Assembly: GCF_900105985.1 (NCBI RefSeq)
Contig: NZ_FNUB01000005.1
Span: forward strand, 682,001-746,000
Direction of reading: 5' to 3'
Length of the DNA: 64,000 bases
Source of the DNA: Tenacibaculum sp. MAR_2010_89
GTDB taxonomy: Bacteria; Bacteroidota; Bacteroidia; Flavobacteriales; Flavobacteriaceae
Part shown: in pieces, positions 44,945 to 55,684 of the stretch
Layout of the letters: each line of letters starts with the position of its first letter
Position numbering within the stretch: position 1 is the first letter of the stretch
The notes under the pieces: generated by a model
What the model was told of the DNA's origin: nothing
What the model saw: the letters and a program-made list of their open reading frames with translations, nothing else
Database searches by the model: none
Made by a program: the position numbers and the translations under genes

Positions 44945-46513
44945 ATGTATCAGTTTACAGGAAAATTAAAAATACTTGCGCTTGCTTTAATGGTAATTGG
45001 TCTTTTAGGTACAGCGTGGAGTTTTATGACTACGCCTAGTTCTCTTAAAGAAGCAAAAGAGATTATTGCAAAACAGGCTGCTCATCATGGAGGACATGGA
45101 GAGGTTGATAGTCATGGAGAAGCTAAAACACATCATGCTGAAGAAGCAAAAACTACTGAAGCACATGGTGAAGTTACACATAAAGAAGAAGCAACGACTG
45201 AAAGTCATGGTGAAGCTAAACATGTAGAGGAAGTTAAAGATACCACTCATGCTTCTACTTCTACTACTAAAGAAGTAAAAAAAGAAGCTCACACAGTTGC
45301 TGAAACTACTCACGCTAAAGTAGCATCAGAAGATGCACATGCAGGTTCTCATGATGATCATCATGCAGAACATGTTTTTCACCAAATGCAAAATAGACCA
45401 TGGTCTGCTTTTTATGTAGCTATGTTATTTTTCTTAGGGGTAACATTATTAGTATTTGCTTTTTATGTTTCTCAAAGAGTTGCTAACGCTGGTTGGTCAG
45501 TTGTATTATTTAGAGTAATGGAAGCTATTACAAACAACTTACACTATGTAAGTGGTTTTATGTTAGTATTTATTATCTTAACTGTAATGCATAAAAATCA
45601 CTTATTCCCTTGGATGGCAGAAGGAATTGTTGATCCTTTAAGTGATAATTACGATCCTATTATTGATGGAAAAAAATGGTTTATGAATCTTCCAGGTTGG
45701 GCTATAAGAAGTGTTATTTATCTTTTAGGTTGGAATATTTTCAGATTTATCATTAGAAAAAAATCTATACAACAAGATAATGGAGATTTAAAATTACACA
45801 AAAACTTATACAACATAGGTGTTGGATTTATCGTGTTTTTCATGATCTCTGAATCAATGATGTCTTGGGATTGGATTATGGGGATTGATCCTCACTGGTT
45901 CTCAACATTATTTGGATGGTATGTGTTAGCTACTTTCTTAGTATCAGCATTAACCGTAATCGCTTTAGTAACAATATATTTACGTCAAAAAGGTGCTTTA
46001 CCATTTGTAAATGATAGTCATATTCACGATTTAGCTAAATTTATGTTTGGTTTCTCTGTGTTTTGGACTTACTTATGGTTTGCACAATTCATGTTAATAT
46101 GGTATGCTGATATGCCAGAAGAAACTACATATTTTGCACAACGTTTTAATGAATATAAACTTCCATTTTTATTAATGGTAGTATTAAACTTTATCTTCCC
46201 TGTATTATTATTAATCAATAGTGATTTTAAAAGTATTCCTTGGTTAGTAATTATAGGTGGAGTTGTTATTTTAATTGGTCATTATATTGATTTATTTGTA
46301 ATGATTATGCCTGGAACAGTTGGAGGTCAATGGGGATTCGGAATTGGAGAAATAAGTGGTATACTATTCTTCATCGGATTGTTTATATTTGCAACCTTTA
46401 GTGCATTTGCAAAAGTAAATCCATTAGCAAAAGGAAGTCCTTTCTTACATGAAAGTGAAACACACCATTACTATAACATCGAACACAGAGGAGAAGATAG
46501 TAATCACCATTAA
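44945..46513 (+). CDS. actF: Alternative complex III subunit ActF
   Basis: 522 residues, about ten membrane segments (ActC/NrfD-like, SEMMSWDWIMG-type block), second quinone-related membrane subunit. Between the first membrane segment and residue 145 there is an unusual His/Glu/Ala/Thr-rich stretch with many HGE and HH motifs, much longer than in a typical ActF, so an insert exposed on one face. Confidence 0.9.
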   Translation: MYQFTGKLKILALALMVIGLLGTAWSFMTTPSSLKEAKEIIAKQAAHHGGHGEVDSHGEAKTHHAEEAKTTEAHGEVTHKEEATTESHGEAKHVEEVKDTTHASTSTTKEVKKEAHTVAETTHAKVASEDAHAGSHDDHHAEHVFHQMQNRPWSAFYVAMLFFLGVTLLVFAFYVSQRVANAGWSVVLFRVMEAITNNLHYVSGFMLVFIILTVMHKNHLFPWMAEGIVDPLSDNYDPIIDGKKWFMNLPGWAIRSVIYLLGWNIFRFIIRKKSIQQDNGDLKLHKNLYNIGVGFIVFFMISESMMSWDWIMGIDPHWFSTLFGWYVLATFLVSALTVIALVTIYLRQKGALPFVNDSHIHDLAKFMFGFSVFWTYLWFAQFMLIWYADMPEETTYFAQRFNEYKLPFLLMVVLNFIFPVLLLINSDFKSIPWLVIIGGVVILIGHYIDLFVMIMPGTVGGQWGFGIGEISGILFFIGLFIFATFSAFAKVNPLAKGSPFLHESETHHYYNIEHRGEDSNHH

Positions 46514-46549
46514 TAAAATAAAATTATAACTAATAATAGTTTAGATATT

Positions 46550-47557
46550 ATGCTCGCTTTATTTTACATTTTTATAGCAGTTGCAATAGGAGTTAGCTTT
46601 TGGCAAATTACTCGTATTATGAATTTTCGTTCTGTAATTGCTACAGATAAAGACAATGACACACAAGGTAAATTAGCAATAGGATTCTTAGTGTTCCTTT
46701 ATGTTATGATGATTTATTGCTTAATTGCAATGAACGTTTATTTATTGCCAGAATCTGCTTCATTTGAAGGAGAACATGACGATAACCTTTTTAATATAAC
46801 CTTTTGGTTAATTGGAATTGTTCAATTTGGAATGCAATTCTTAATCTTCTTTTTCTCTTATAAGTATAGAGGAAATAAAAATAACAAAGCATTGTTCTAT
46901 GCTGACAGTCATAAGTTAGAGTTATTATGGACTACTATACCTGCTGTAACAATTGTTATTTTAATTGGATATGGTTTATGGGCATGGAACAACATTATGT
47001 ATGTTGGAGATGACGAAAATCCTATTGTAATTGAAGTTTATTCAAGACAGTTTGACTGGCAAGCAAGATATGCTGGTGATGATAATGAGTTAGGTTTAGG
47101 TAACGTAAACTTTATTAAAGGTATAAACTCAATGGGAGTTGATATGTCTGACCCAAGTGCTCAAGATGATAAGAAAGTTACTGAAATGTACTTACCTAAA
47201 GGTAAAAAAGTGTTATTTAAGTTCCGTTCTCAAGATGTACTTCACTCAGCTTATATGCCTCACTTTAGAGCCCAAATGAACTGTGTTCCAGGGATGGTTA
47301 CTCAATTTGCTTTTACACCTAAATATACAACTGAAGAGATGCGTCAAAACTCTGAAGTAATAGCAAAGACTAAAGGTATAAATAAGATTAGAAAAGCTAA
47401 AGGGGAAGAGCCTTACGAGTTTGATTATTTGTTATTATGTAACAAAATTTGTGGTGCTTCTCACTACAACATGCAAATGAAAATCACAGTTGTTGAAGAA
47501 GAACAATATAAAAAGTGGTTATCAGAACAAAAAACATTAGCTCAAGTTATTAAATAA
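46550..47557 (+). CDS. coxB: Cytochrome c oxidase subunit II
   Basis: 335 residues with two membrane helices and a CuA domain: LHSAYMPHFRAQMNCVPG, then CNKICGASHYNMQM providing Cys, Cys, His and Met ligands. Follows actF in the same operon. Confidence 0.95.
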   Translation: MLALFYIFIAVAIGVSFWQITRIMNFRSVIATDKDNDTQGKLAIGFLVFLYVMMIYCLIAMNVYLLPESASFEGEHDDNLFNITFWLIGIVQFGMQFLIFFFSYKYRGNKNNKALFYADSHKLELLWTTIPAVTIVILIGYGLWAWNNIMYVGDDENPIVIEVYSRQFDWQARYAGDDNELGLGNVNFIKGINSMGVDMSDPSAQDDKKVTEMYLPKGKKVLFKFRSQDVLHSAYMPHFRAQMNCVPGMVTQFAFTPKYTTEEMRQNSEVIAKTKGINKIRKAKGEEPYEFDYLLLCNKICGASHYNMQMKITVVEEEQYKKWLSEQKTLAQVIK

Positions 47558-47590
47558 GATATTTTTAAAATATATATAAAGATATAGATT

Positions 47591-49360
47591 ATGTCAGATC
47601 ACCATCACAAAGAAACATTTGTAACGAAATATATTTTCAGTCAAGATCATAAAATGATTTCGAAGCAATTCCTTGTAACCGGAATATTCATGGGGGTTAT
47701 AGGAGGTTTTATGTCTATGTTATTTCGTTTACAAATTGCATGGCCAGATACATCATTCTCAATTATTGAAGCGTTTTTAGGTAACCATCAAACTGATGGA
47801 GTTATGGACCCAGATATGTACTTAGCATTGGTTACAATTCACGGTACAATAATGGTATTCTTTGTATTAACAGCTGGATTAAGTGGTACTTTCTCAAATT
47901 TATTGATTCCTCTACAAATTGGTGCTCGTGATATGGCATCTGGTTTCTTAAATATGGTTTCTTACTGGTTATTTTTCTTATCTTCAGTAATAATGGTAAT
48001 TTCATTATTTGTTGAAGCTGGACCTGCATCAGCTGGATGGACAATTTACCCACCACTTTCTGCTTTACCACAAGCAATACCTGGATCAGGAACTGGAATG
48101 ACATTATGGTTAGTTTCTATGGCTATCTTTATTGCATCGTCTTTAATTGGTTCATTAAACTATATTGTAACTGTACTAAATTTACGTACAAAAGGAATGA
48201 AAATGACAAGATTGCCATTAACTATGTGGGCTTTCTTTATTACAGCAATTATCGGTGTTATTTCTTTCCCAGTATTATTATCTGCCGCTTTATTATTAAT
48301 ATTAGATAGAAGTTTTGGAACATCATTCTTTTTATCAGATATTTTTATCTCAGGAGAAGTATTACATTATCAGGGAGGATCACCAGTATTATTTGAACAC
48401 TTATTTTGGTTCTTAGGACACCCTGAAGTATATATTATTTTATTACCAGCATTAGGATTAACTTCTGAAATAATCTCAACTAATTCACGTAAACCAATTT
48501 TCGGTTACCGCGCAATGATTGGATCAATTATGGCTATTGCCTTTTTATCTACGATTGTTTGGGGTCACCATATGTTTATTTCTGGAATGAATCCATTTTT
48601 AGGATCTGTGTTTACATTTACAACAGTATTAATTGCAATCCCATCTGCAGTAAAAGCATTTAATTATGTAACTACTTTATGGAAGGGTAATTTACAAATG
48701 AATCCTGCAATGTTATTTTCTATCGGATTAGTTTCTACATTCGTAACAGGAGGATTAACAGGATTAGTTTTAGGTGATTCTGCATTAGATATCAATGTAC
48801 ATGATACTTACTTTGTGGTAGCTCACTTCCACTTAGTAATGGGAGTATCAGCTTTATTAGGAATGTTTGCAGGTGTTTACCACTGGTTTCCTAAAATGTA
48901 TGGTAGAATGATGAATAAAACATTAGGTTATTGGCATTTCTGGTTAACTATTATAACTGCTTATGGTGTATTTTTTCCAATGCACTTTGTTGGATTAGCT
49001 GGTTTACCTCGTCGTTATTATACAAATACAAACTTCCCAATGTTTGATGATTTAGTTGAAATCAATGTATTTATGACTGTAATGGCTATAATAGGAGGAC
49101 TAGCTCAGTTAATATTCTTAGCTAATTTCTTTATTTCAATTTATAGAGGTAAAAAAGCAACTCAAAACCCATGGAATTCTAATACATTAGAATGGACTAC
49201 ACCAGTTGAACACATACATGGTAACTGGCCAGGTGCAATTCCTGAAGTTCATAGATGGGCTTATGATTATAGTAAAACTGATGAAAATGGAGAGTATGTT
49301 CACGGGAAAGATTTCGTATTACAAACTACACCATTATTAGAGGGCGAAGAGCCATCTTAA
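47591..49360 (+). CDS. coxA: Cytochrome c oxidase subunit I
   Basis: 589 residues with twelve membrane helices and the heme-copper core: heme ligand in TIHGTIMVFF, CuB/tyrosine block HPEVYIILLPALG, HHMFISGMNP, and DTYFVVAHFHLVMG. Forms the A-type oxidase with coxB; other subunits are not in this operon. Confidence 0.97.
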   Translation: MSDHHHKETFVTKYIFSQDHKMISKQFLVTGIFMGVIGGFMSMLFRLQIAWPDTSFSIIEAFLGNHQTDGVMDPDMYLALVTIHGTIMVFFVLTAGLSGTFSNLLIPLQIGARDMASGFLNMVSYWLFFLSSVIMVISLFVEAGPASAGWTIYPPLSALPQAIPGSGTGMTLWLVSMAIFIASSLIGSLNYIVTVLNLRTKGMKMTRLPLTMWAFFITAIIGVISFPVLLSAALLLILDRSFGTSFFLSDIFISGEVLHYQGGSPVLFEHLFWFLGHPEVYIILLPALGLTSEIISTNSRKPIFGYRAMIGSIMAIAFLSTIVWGHHMFISGMNPFLGSVFTFTTVLIAIPSAVKAFNYVTTLWKGNLQMNPAMLFSIGLVSTFVTGGLTGLVLGDSALDINVHDTYFVVAHFHLVMGVSALLGMFAGVYHWFPKMYGRMMNKTLGYWHFWLTIITAYGVFFPMHFVGLAGLPRRYYTNTNFPMFDDLVEINVFMTVMAIIGGLAQLIFLANFFISIYRGKKATQNPWNSNTLEWTTPVEHIHGNWPGAIPEVHRWAYDYSKTDENGEYVHGKDFVLQTTPLLEGEEPS

Positions 49361-49374
49361 AAATATATAAACAA

Positions 49375-49410
49375 AAAAAAGCCTTTCTTTTGAAAGGCTT
49401 TTTTTTTGTT
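49375..49410 (+). terminator. Terminator of the respiratory operon
   Basis: AAGCCTTTC (379-387) pairs with GAAAGGCTT (393-401), preceded by A and followed by T tracts. Confidence 0.9.
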
Positions 49411-49514
49411 TAAAATTATCATTTCTTATGAGTACCTTAGCAATACAGCCATTGTTTGTTTAGTAACTTTTATCACAAAACAAACATTTTATTTGAAGTA
49501 TATTTGTGAAACAT

Positions 49515-50537
49515 ATGAACGAGAATTTAAATCCGGAAAATAGTAATTATTCAAATGAAGAAATAGATGTAGAAAAAAAACTACGTCCGTTGTCATTTGA
49601 CGATTTTACTGGCCAAGATCAAGCAATAGAAAACCTTAAAATTTTTGTTGAAGCAGCTAATCAAAGAGATGAAGCACTTGATCATACATTGTTTCATGGC
49701 CCTCCTGGTTTAGGTAAAACTACCCTAGCTCACATTTTAGCAAATGAATTAGATGCAGGAATTAAAGTTACTTCAGGACCAGTTTTAGACAAACCTGGAG
49801 ATTTAGCTGGGTTGTTAACCAATCTTGATGAAAGAGATGTATTATTTATTGATGAAATACACCGTTTAAGCCCAATTGTTGAAGAATATTTATATTCTGC
49901 AATGGAAGACTTCAAAATTGATATAATGATCGAGTCTGGGCCAAATGCACGTACAGTACAAATCAATTTGGAACCATTTACTTTAGTTGGTGCTACTACC
50001 AGATCAGGTTTACTTACAGCTCCAATGAGAGCTCGTTTTGGTATTAGTAGTAGACTGCATTATTACTCAACTGAATTATTAAGTAATATACTTCTTAGAA
50101 GTGCACTTATATTAAAAGTACCAACTTCAATGGAGGCAGCAATAGAAATTGCAGGTAGAAGTAGAGGAACACCTCGTATAGCAAATGCATTATTACGAAG
50201 AGTTCGAGATTTTGCTCAAATTAAAGGAGATGGTAAAATAACTATTGAGATTGCAAAATATGCTCTTAAGGCATTGAATGTCGATGCTCATGGGCTAGAT
50301 GAGATGGATAATAAAATTTTAACTACTATCATTGATAAGTTTAAAGGAGGTCCAGTAGGTATTACTACATTGGCTACTGCAGTAGCCGAAAATGCTGAAA
50401 CTATAGAAGAGGTATATGAGCCTTTTTTAATACAGCAAGGGTTTATAATGCGTACGCCAAGAGGAAGAGAAGTAACAGATTTAGCTTATAAACATTTAGG
50501 AAGAATAAAAGGAAAAACGCAAGGTGAATTATTTTAA
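49515..50537 (+). CDS. ruvB: Holliday junction branch-migration helicase RuvB
   Basis: 340 residues from ATG 49515 (GTG at 49506 less likely). Walker [10 protein letters not shown], Walker [21 protein letters not shown], sensor GATTRSG, winged helix at the C-terminus ([12 protein letters not shown]). TATATTTG just upstream looks like its promoter. Confidence 0.97.
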   Translation: MNENLNPENSNYSNEEIDVEKKLRPLSFDDFTGQDQAIENLKIFVEAANQRDEALDHTLFHGPPGLGKTTLAHILANELDAGIKVTSGPVLDKPGDLAGLLTNLDERDVLFIDEIHRLSPIVEEYLYSAMEDFKIDIMIESGPNARTVQINLEPFTLVGATTRSGLLTAPMRARFGISSRLHYYSTELLSNILLRSALILKVPTSMEAAIEIAGRSRGTPRIANALLRRVRDFAQIKGDGKITIEIAKYALKALNVDAHGLDEMDNKILTTIIDKFKGGPVGITTLATAVAENAETIEEVYEPFLIQQGFIMRTPRGREVTDLAYKHLGRIKGKTQGELF

Positions 50538-50540
50538 TTT

Positions 50541-51827
50541 ATGGAAAAAAAAGATACTAAAAGTTGGTTACAAAGGCTAAAGGATGAAAGTTGGGAAGCT
50601 GAATTGTTAGTTTCTGCAATTGCCATTTTTGGTTCTTTTAAACTTTTCGATCTTATAAGTTGGAGCACAAACTTATTTATAGATTTTTTAAGTCCATCAC
50701 AATACTATATCGGTTATTTTATAGTTCTTTTTGGTCTTATAGCTATAAGTATTTTAGCGTCCATGTTTGTAATTCATTTTTTCTTACGTGCATATTGGGT
50801 TGGATTAGTAGGTTTAAATTCTGTGTTTCCTGATTATAGTATAGAGGATAGTGCGTATTCAAAAATTTATACAGAAAAAATTCTTTCAATTTTACCAAAA
50901 CTTAAAGACTCAATTCAAAAAGTTGATGAGTTATGTAGTGTTATTTTTTCTGTTGCTTTTACATTTTTATTAATGTATGGTTATATGGCATTATTTTCAA
51001 GTTTATATTTATTTGTTTATAATTTGCTTTCTGATTATGTGAACCATTATATTCTTTTAATTCCAGCTATATTCATATTTACAAGTTCAATATTTCAAGC
51101 TCTTGTAGGTTTGTATGCAAACTTGAAAAGAAACAGAGAAAAAGAAAAATTACAAACATTTAACTTTAAGATTGTAAAATTCGTTTCTATGTTGTCTTTT
51201 GGGCCACTTTATAAAAGTATCTTACAAGTATCAATGGTATTTGGATCTAATTTTAAAAAGAAAAAGGCACTAGTATATTTAATATTCTTGTTTATAGTAT
51301 CTGGAGGAATTGTAACGAGTGTACAAATAGCAAAAACAAACATATTTTATTTAGTTATTTCAGGTGAAAATAATTTTTTCGATGTTCATAAAACTTATTC
51401 AAATTATTATAAAGACGCTAATGTAAATAATACTTTTTTATTGGCTCCTGAAATTCAATCTGATAAAATAGAGTCTAACGTTTTAGAAGTTTTTATCCCT
51501 ATATATACTTATGAAAGTAAAATTAGAAATAAAGTTTGTGGTGAATTTGTAAAAGATCATGAAAAATCTAAGAAAGAACAAAAGAATGATTATGCAAATT
51601 ATTTGTCAACTTGTTATAAAAAATACAACATAGTTCTACTAGATGGAGAAAAAGTGAATGTAGATTTTATAAGATATGATAATCATGTGCGTACTAACCA
51701 ATTTGGACTACTTTGTTTTATAAATATTAAAAATTTATCTGAAGGTGTACATGAAATTAAAATTGAAAAGAAAAATAAGAAAGAGAGTTTTTTAGAATGG
51801 ACAATTCCTTTCTATAATTTAAAATAA
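50541..51827 (+). CDS. Multi-pass membrane protein of unknown function
   Basis: 428 residues starting 3 nt after ruvB. Four to five membrane segments in the first 290 residues and a hydrophilic C-terminal domain of about 140 residues, presumably exposed. No family recognised; coupled to ruvB and possibly to the sulP gene 19 nt downstream. Confidence 0.6.
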   Translation: MEKKDTKSWLQRLKDESWEAELLVSAIAIFGSFKLFDLISWSTNLFIDFLSPSQYYIGYFIVLFGLIAISILASMFVIHFFLRAYWVGLVGLNSVFPDYSIEDSAYSKIYTEKILSILPKLKDSIQKVDELCSVIFSVAFTFLLMYGYMALFSSLYLFVYNLLSDYVNHYILLIPAIFIFTSSIFQALVGLYANLKRNREKEKLQTFNFKIVKFVSMLSFGPLYKSILQVSMVFGSNFKKKKALVYLIFLFIVSGGIVTSVQIAKTNIFYLVISGENNFFDVHKTYSNYYKDANVNNTFLLAPEIQSDKIESNVLEVFIPIYTYESKIRNKVCGEFVKDHEKSKKEQKNDYANYLSTCYKKYNIVLLDGEKVNVDFIRYDNHVRTNQFGLLCFINIKNLSEGVHEIKIEKKNKKESFLEWTIPFYNLK

Positions 51828-51846
51828 TTAACTTTTTTTAAATAAA

Positions 51847-53577
51847 ATGAAGTTACTTAAAAAACTGATACCAATTTTAGAATGGTTACCTAACTATAAA
51901 AAATCACAACTACAAGGAGATGTAATTGCTGGTATAACTGTTGCTATAGTTTTAATACCTCAAGGAATAGCATATGCTTTAATTGCCGGATTACCTCCAA
52001 TCTATGGATTATATGCTGCACTTTTTCCTCAATTAATTTATGCAATATTTGGTTCTTCTCGTCAAGTAGCTATTGGTCCTGTAGCCATGGATTCTTTAAT
52101 TGTGGCAACTGGAGTATCAACTCTTGCATTGGCTGGCTCTGAAAGTTATATTGCTATAGCTATATTATTGGCTTTAATTGTAGGAACAATTCAGTTTTTA
52201 ATGGGAGTTTTTCAATTAGGTTTTATAGTTAATTTTCTTTCACGACCTGTTATCACCGGATTTACTTCAGCGGTTGCACTTATAATTGGATTGAACCAAT
52301 TTAGAAATTTATTAGGAGTTGATTTTTTACAAAGTGATCAAATACATATATTATTAGAAGATATTTTTGATAAAATACAATACTATAATAAAAATACAAC
52401 TATAATTGGACTGACTGCATGTTTGATTATAGTATTTTTTAGAAGAGTAAATAAAAAAATACCCAATGCTTTAATTGTAGTGATATTAGGTATTATTACA
52501 GTTAAATATTTTGGAAAAAGTTGGTCAGATGTAGAGATAGTTAAAAATATACCTTCTGGCTTACCAAATTTTGCAATGCCAGTTATAGATATTGCATTAA
52601 TAAAAGAATTAATGCCTATAGCATTAACTTTAGTAATGGTAGGATATTTAGAAACCATTTCTATAGGGAAAACTCTTGAGTCAAAACAAGATGATTATCG
52701 TATTAGGCCTAACCAAGAATTAATAGCATTAGGATTAAGTAATATTATAGGTTCTCTTTTCAAAGCCTATCCTTCAGCTTCAAGTTTTTCACGTTCAGCT
52801 ATTAATGCAGAATCTGGTGCAAAAACTGGAATTGCTGCATTTATATCAGTGGTGTTAGTAATCATAACGTTATTGTTTTTAACACCAGTGTTTTATTTTT
52901 TACCTAAAACAATATTAGCGGCAATTATTGTAGTAGCTGTATTTAATTTAATTAATGTGAAAGAAGCTAAACGATTATGGAGTGCTAATAATCTTGATTT
53001 TTGGTTATTAGTAGCAACTTTTTTCTCAACACTTTTTTTTGGTATTAAGTATGGTATTTTAACAGGAGTAGGGATGTCGCTTATTTTATTAATATTTAGG
53101 ACATCTAGGCCTTATGTAATTGAACTAGGAAAAGTTCCAAATTCTGATTTTTATAGAAATAAAAATAGATTTAAAGAAGTTGTTGTTGATCAAGAAGTTT
53201 TAGTTTTTAGATTTGATGCCCAATTATTTTATGCTAACGCTAATTATTTTAGAGATAAGCTAGATGAATTGGTTGAAGAAAAAGGAACGAAATTGAAATT
53301 AATAGTACTTGATGCTGAAAGTATTAATAGAGTTGATAGTACAGGTGTTGATATGCTTAAAGAGCGTATATTATATTATAATAAAAGAGGAGTTAATTTT
53401 TATTTTGCTGGTGTTAAAGGGCCGGTAAGAGATGCTCTTTTTAGAAGCGGTTTGTTAGAAGTAGTAAGTTTAGATCAATTTTTCATGAGAGCTAATGGCG
53501 CCGTACAATTTTTTAAAACAGGAGATAATTTAAATCAAAAAAAATACGCACAATACATACATCAAGCGTATGAGTAA
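51847..53577 (+). CDS. SulP family anion permease with STAS domain
   Basis: 576 residues, 10-12 membrane segments (GDVIAGITVAIVLIPQGIAYALIAG signature), then a C-terminal STAS domain (LIVLDAESINRVDSTGVDML). Typical substrates are sulfate or bicarbonate. Overlaps the MBL-rhodanese gene, which suggests a sulfur-related operon. Confidence 0.9.
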   Translation: MKLLKKLIPILEWLPNYKKSQLQGDVIAGITVAIVLIPQGIAYALIAGLPPIYGLYAALFPQLIYAIFGSSRQVAIGPVAMDSLIVATGVSTLALAGSESYIAIAILLALIVGTIQFLMGVFQLGFIVNFLSRPVITGFTSAVALIIGLNQFRNLLGVDFLQSDQIHILLEDIFDKIQYYNKNTTIIGLTACLIIVFFRRVNKKIPNALIVVILGIITVKYFGKSWSDVEIVKNIPSGLPNFAMPVIDIALIKELMPIALTLVMVGYLETISIGKTLESKQDDYRIRPNQELIALGLSNIIGSLFKAYPSASSFSRSAINAESGAKTGIAAFISVVLVIITLLFLTPVFYFLPKTILAAIIVVAVFNLINVKEAKRLWSANNLDFWLLVATFFSTLFFGIKYGILTGVGMSLILLIFRTSRPYVIELGKVPNSDFYRNKNRFKEVVVDQEVLVFRFDAQLFYANANYFRDKLDELVEEKGTKLKLIVLDAESINRVDSTGVDMLKERILYYNKRGVNFYFAGVKGPVRDALFRSGLLEVVSLDQFFMRANGAVQFFKTGDNLNQKKYAQYIHQAYE

Positions 53578-53581
53578 TATT

Positions 53582-54991
53582 ATGAAGATAGAACAAATTT
53601 ATACAGGTTGTTTAGCACAAGGAGCTTATTATGTTGAGAGTAATGGAGAAGTAGCTATTATTGATCCATTAAGAGAAGTTCAGTCTTATATTGAAACAGC
53701 AGTAAGAAATAAAAGTGAAATAAAATATATTTTTGAAACTCATTTTCATGCAGATTTTGTAAGCGGGCATGTAACACTTGCTGAAAAAACTGGGGCAACA
53801 ATTGTATATGGTCCTACAGCAGCACCAAAATATGAAGCACATATAGCAACAGATGGAGAGGTTTTTAAACTTGGACATATAACCATTACTGTTTTACACA
53901 CACCTGGTCATACCATGGAAAGTACAACTTATTTGTTAAAAGATGAAGCAGGTAATAATCACGCTATATTTAGTGGAGATACATTGTTTTTAGGAGATGT
54001 TGGAAGACCAGATTTAGCTCAAAAAGCGGCAGATATGACCAAAGAAGAGTTAGCAGGTTTGTTATACGATAGTTTACGAACAAAAATAATGACCTTAGAT
54101 GATGAAGTAATTGTTTACCCTGCACACGGAGCAGGTTCTGCTTGTGGTAAAAATTTAAGTAAAGAAACTGTTGGAACTATAGGTGAACAAAAAAGAACTA
54201 ATTATGCATTACGTGAAAATATGAATAAAGAGGAGTTTATTAAAGAAGTTACTGATGGTTTACTTCCACCTCCTGCATACTTTCCTTTAAATGTAAAAAT
54301 GAACAAAGAGGGATATCAATCAATTGATGATGTAATAAAAAGTGGATCAAAAGCATTATCAGTAAATGAATTTGAAAAATTAGCAAATGATTCTGACGCT
54401 GTAATTTTAGATGTTAGACATCAATCGGAGTTTATTAAAGGATTTATACCAAAGTCTATTTTTATTGGCTTAGGAGGTACATTTGCGCCTTGGGTTGGTG
54501 CTTTAATAAAAGATGTTAAGCATCCTATACTATTAGTTACTCCAAAAGGAGAAGAAGAAACAACAATAACAAGATTATCAAGAGTAGGTTTTGATAATGT
54601 TTTAGGGTATCTAGATAATAGTTTTGAGTCTTGGAAAAAAACAAATAATGAAGTAGATACCTTACAGTCTGTTTCGGCAACAACTTTAGAAAATAAATTA
54701 AAAGAAGGTGTAACGGTTTATGATGTTCGTAAACCGGGTGAATATAACAATGATCATATTATTAATGTAACAAACACACCGTTAGATTTTATTAATGAGT
54801 ACGTTAATGAATTTCCAGTTGATAAAGACTTTTATTTACATTGTGCTGGAGGATATCGTTCAGTGATTGCAGCTTCTATATTGAAAGCAAGAGGGTATCA
54901 TCATGTAATTGATGTTGCTGGTGGATATAAAGCTATAAAAGAAACTAGTATAGAAAGAACAATTGGTGTGTGTCCGTCAACATTAAAATAA
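53582..54991 (+). CDS. MBL-fold hydrolase with two rhodanese domains (persulfide dioxygenase-like)
   Basis: 469 residues from ATG 53582; ATG 53570 would also fit. MBL metal motif ETHFHADFVSGH, HTPGHT, PAHGAGSACGKN; then two rhodanese domains, the first without cysteine (ILDVRHQSEF), the second with C in LHCAGGYRS. Detoxifies sulfide or persulfide by glutathione-like thiols. Clustered with sulP and two small partners. Confidence 0.88.
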   Translation: MKIEQIYTGCLAQGAYYVESNGEVAIIDPLREVQSYIETAVRNKSEIKYIFETHFHADFVSGHVTLAEKTGATIVYGPTAAPKYEAHIATDGEVFKLGHITITVLHTPGHTMESTTYLLKDEAGNNHAIFSGDTLFLGDVGRPDLAQKAADMTKEELAGLLYDSLRTKIMTLDDEVIVYPAHGAGSACGKNLSKETVGTIGEQKRTNYALRENMNKEEFIKEVTDGLLPPPAYFPLNVKMNKEGYQSIDDVIKSGSKALSVNEFEKLANDSDAVILDVRHQSEFIKGFIPKSIFIGLGGTFAPWVGALIKDVKHPILLVTPKGEEETTITRLSRVGFDNVLGYLDNSFESWKKTNNEVDTLQSVSATTLENKLKEGVTVYDVRKPGEYNNDHIINVTNTPLDFINEYVNEFPVDKDFYLHCAGGYRSVIAASILKARGYHHVIDVAGGYKAIKETSIERTIGVCPSTLK

Positions 54992-54997
54992 ATAAAA

Positions 54998-55375
54998 ATG
55001 AAATTTATAAATAGTATACTTATAATTACCGTATTGTTTTTAACTGGGTGTAAAGGACAATCTAAAGAAATTAAAAATATTACTACCAGTACATTAGAAA
55101 CTGTTTTAAAAAGTGATTCAAGAATACAGTTAGTTGATGTGAGAACGCCTGCTGAATGGCAAAAAGGGATTATTGAAAATGCAATTAAGATAGATGTCAC
55201 ATCTTCAAGTTTTGAAAAGGAAGCTTTAAATCTACTAGATAAAACTAAACCTGTATATTTATATTGCAGATCAGGAGGAAGAAGTATGATTGCAGCTGAA
55301 ACGTTATTGAAAAAGGGATTTGAGGTTTATAATATAGAAGGTGGGTATATGCAATGGCAACAAAAAACTAATTAA
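54998..55375 (+). CDS. Rhodanese-like lipoprotein
   Basis: 125 residues; lipobox LTGC (C17), rhodanese active site YLYCRSGGRS. Sulfur transfer at the envelope, same operon. Confidence 0.88.
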   Translation: MKFINSILIITVLFLTGCKGQSKEIKNITTSTLETVLKSDSRIQLVDVRTPAEWQKGIIENAIKIDVTSSSFEKEALNLLDKTKPVYLYCRSGGRSMIAAETLLKKGFEVYNIEGGYMQWQQKTN

Positions 55376-55376
55376 A

Positions 55377-55643
55377 ATGATACAAGATATATATATAGAA
55401 AACTTAAAGTGTGGTGGTTGTGCTGCAACTATAAAAAAAGGATTATTAGAAATTGATGGAGTAGATACAGTTACTGTAGATGTAGAAAAATCATTAATAG
55501 CTGTTAATACTCCTTTAGAAAATTTACAAAAAGTAAAGGAAAAGTTATCTAAGCTAGGTTATCCAGAGGTAGGAGATAAAAATACAGTGCTGCATAAAGC
55601 GAAATCTTTTGTAAGCTGTGCTACAGGCAAAATGAGTAAATAA
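55377..55643 (+). CDS. Heavy-metal-associated (HMA) domain protein
   Basis: 88 residues from ATG 55377, 1 nt after the previous stop. HMA metal motif LKCGGCAATIKK (C12, C15) and a C-terminal Cys (FVSCATGK). Likely metal or persulfide shuttle in this sulfur cluster. Confidence 0.85.
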   Translation: MIQDIYIENLKCGGCAATIKKGLLEIDGVDTVTVDVEKSLIAVNTPLENLQKVKEKLSKLGYPEVGDKNTVLHKAKSFVSCATGKMSK

Positions 55644-55684
55644 TAAAATAAAGAGAGAAAACATATGTTTTCTCTCTTTATTTT
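55643..55684. terminator. Bidirectional terminator
   Basis: Long palindrome, AAGAGAGAAAACAT and ATGTTTTCTCTCTT, flanked by A/T tracts; between convergent genes. Confidence 0.9.

Noticed and set aside
45005..45313. Minus-strand ORF rich in Phe, Cys and Ser
   Set aside because: Shadow of the His/Glu-rich codons of actF on the other strand.
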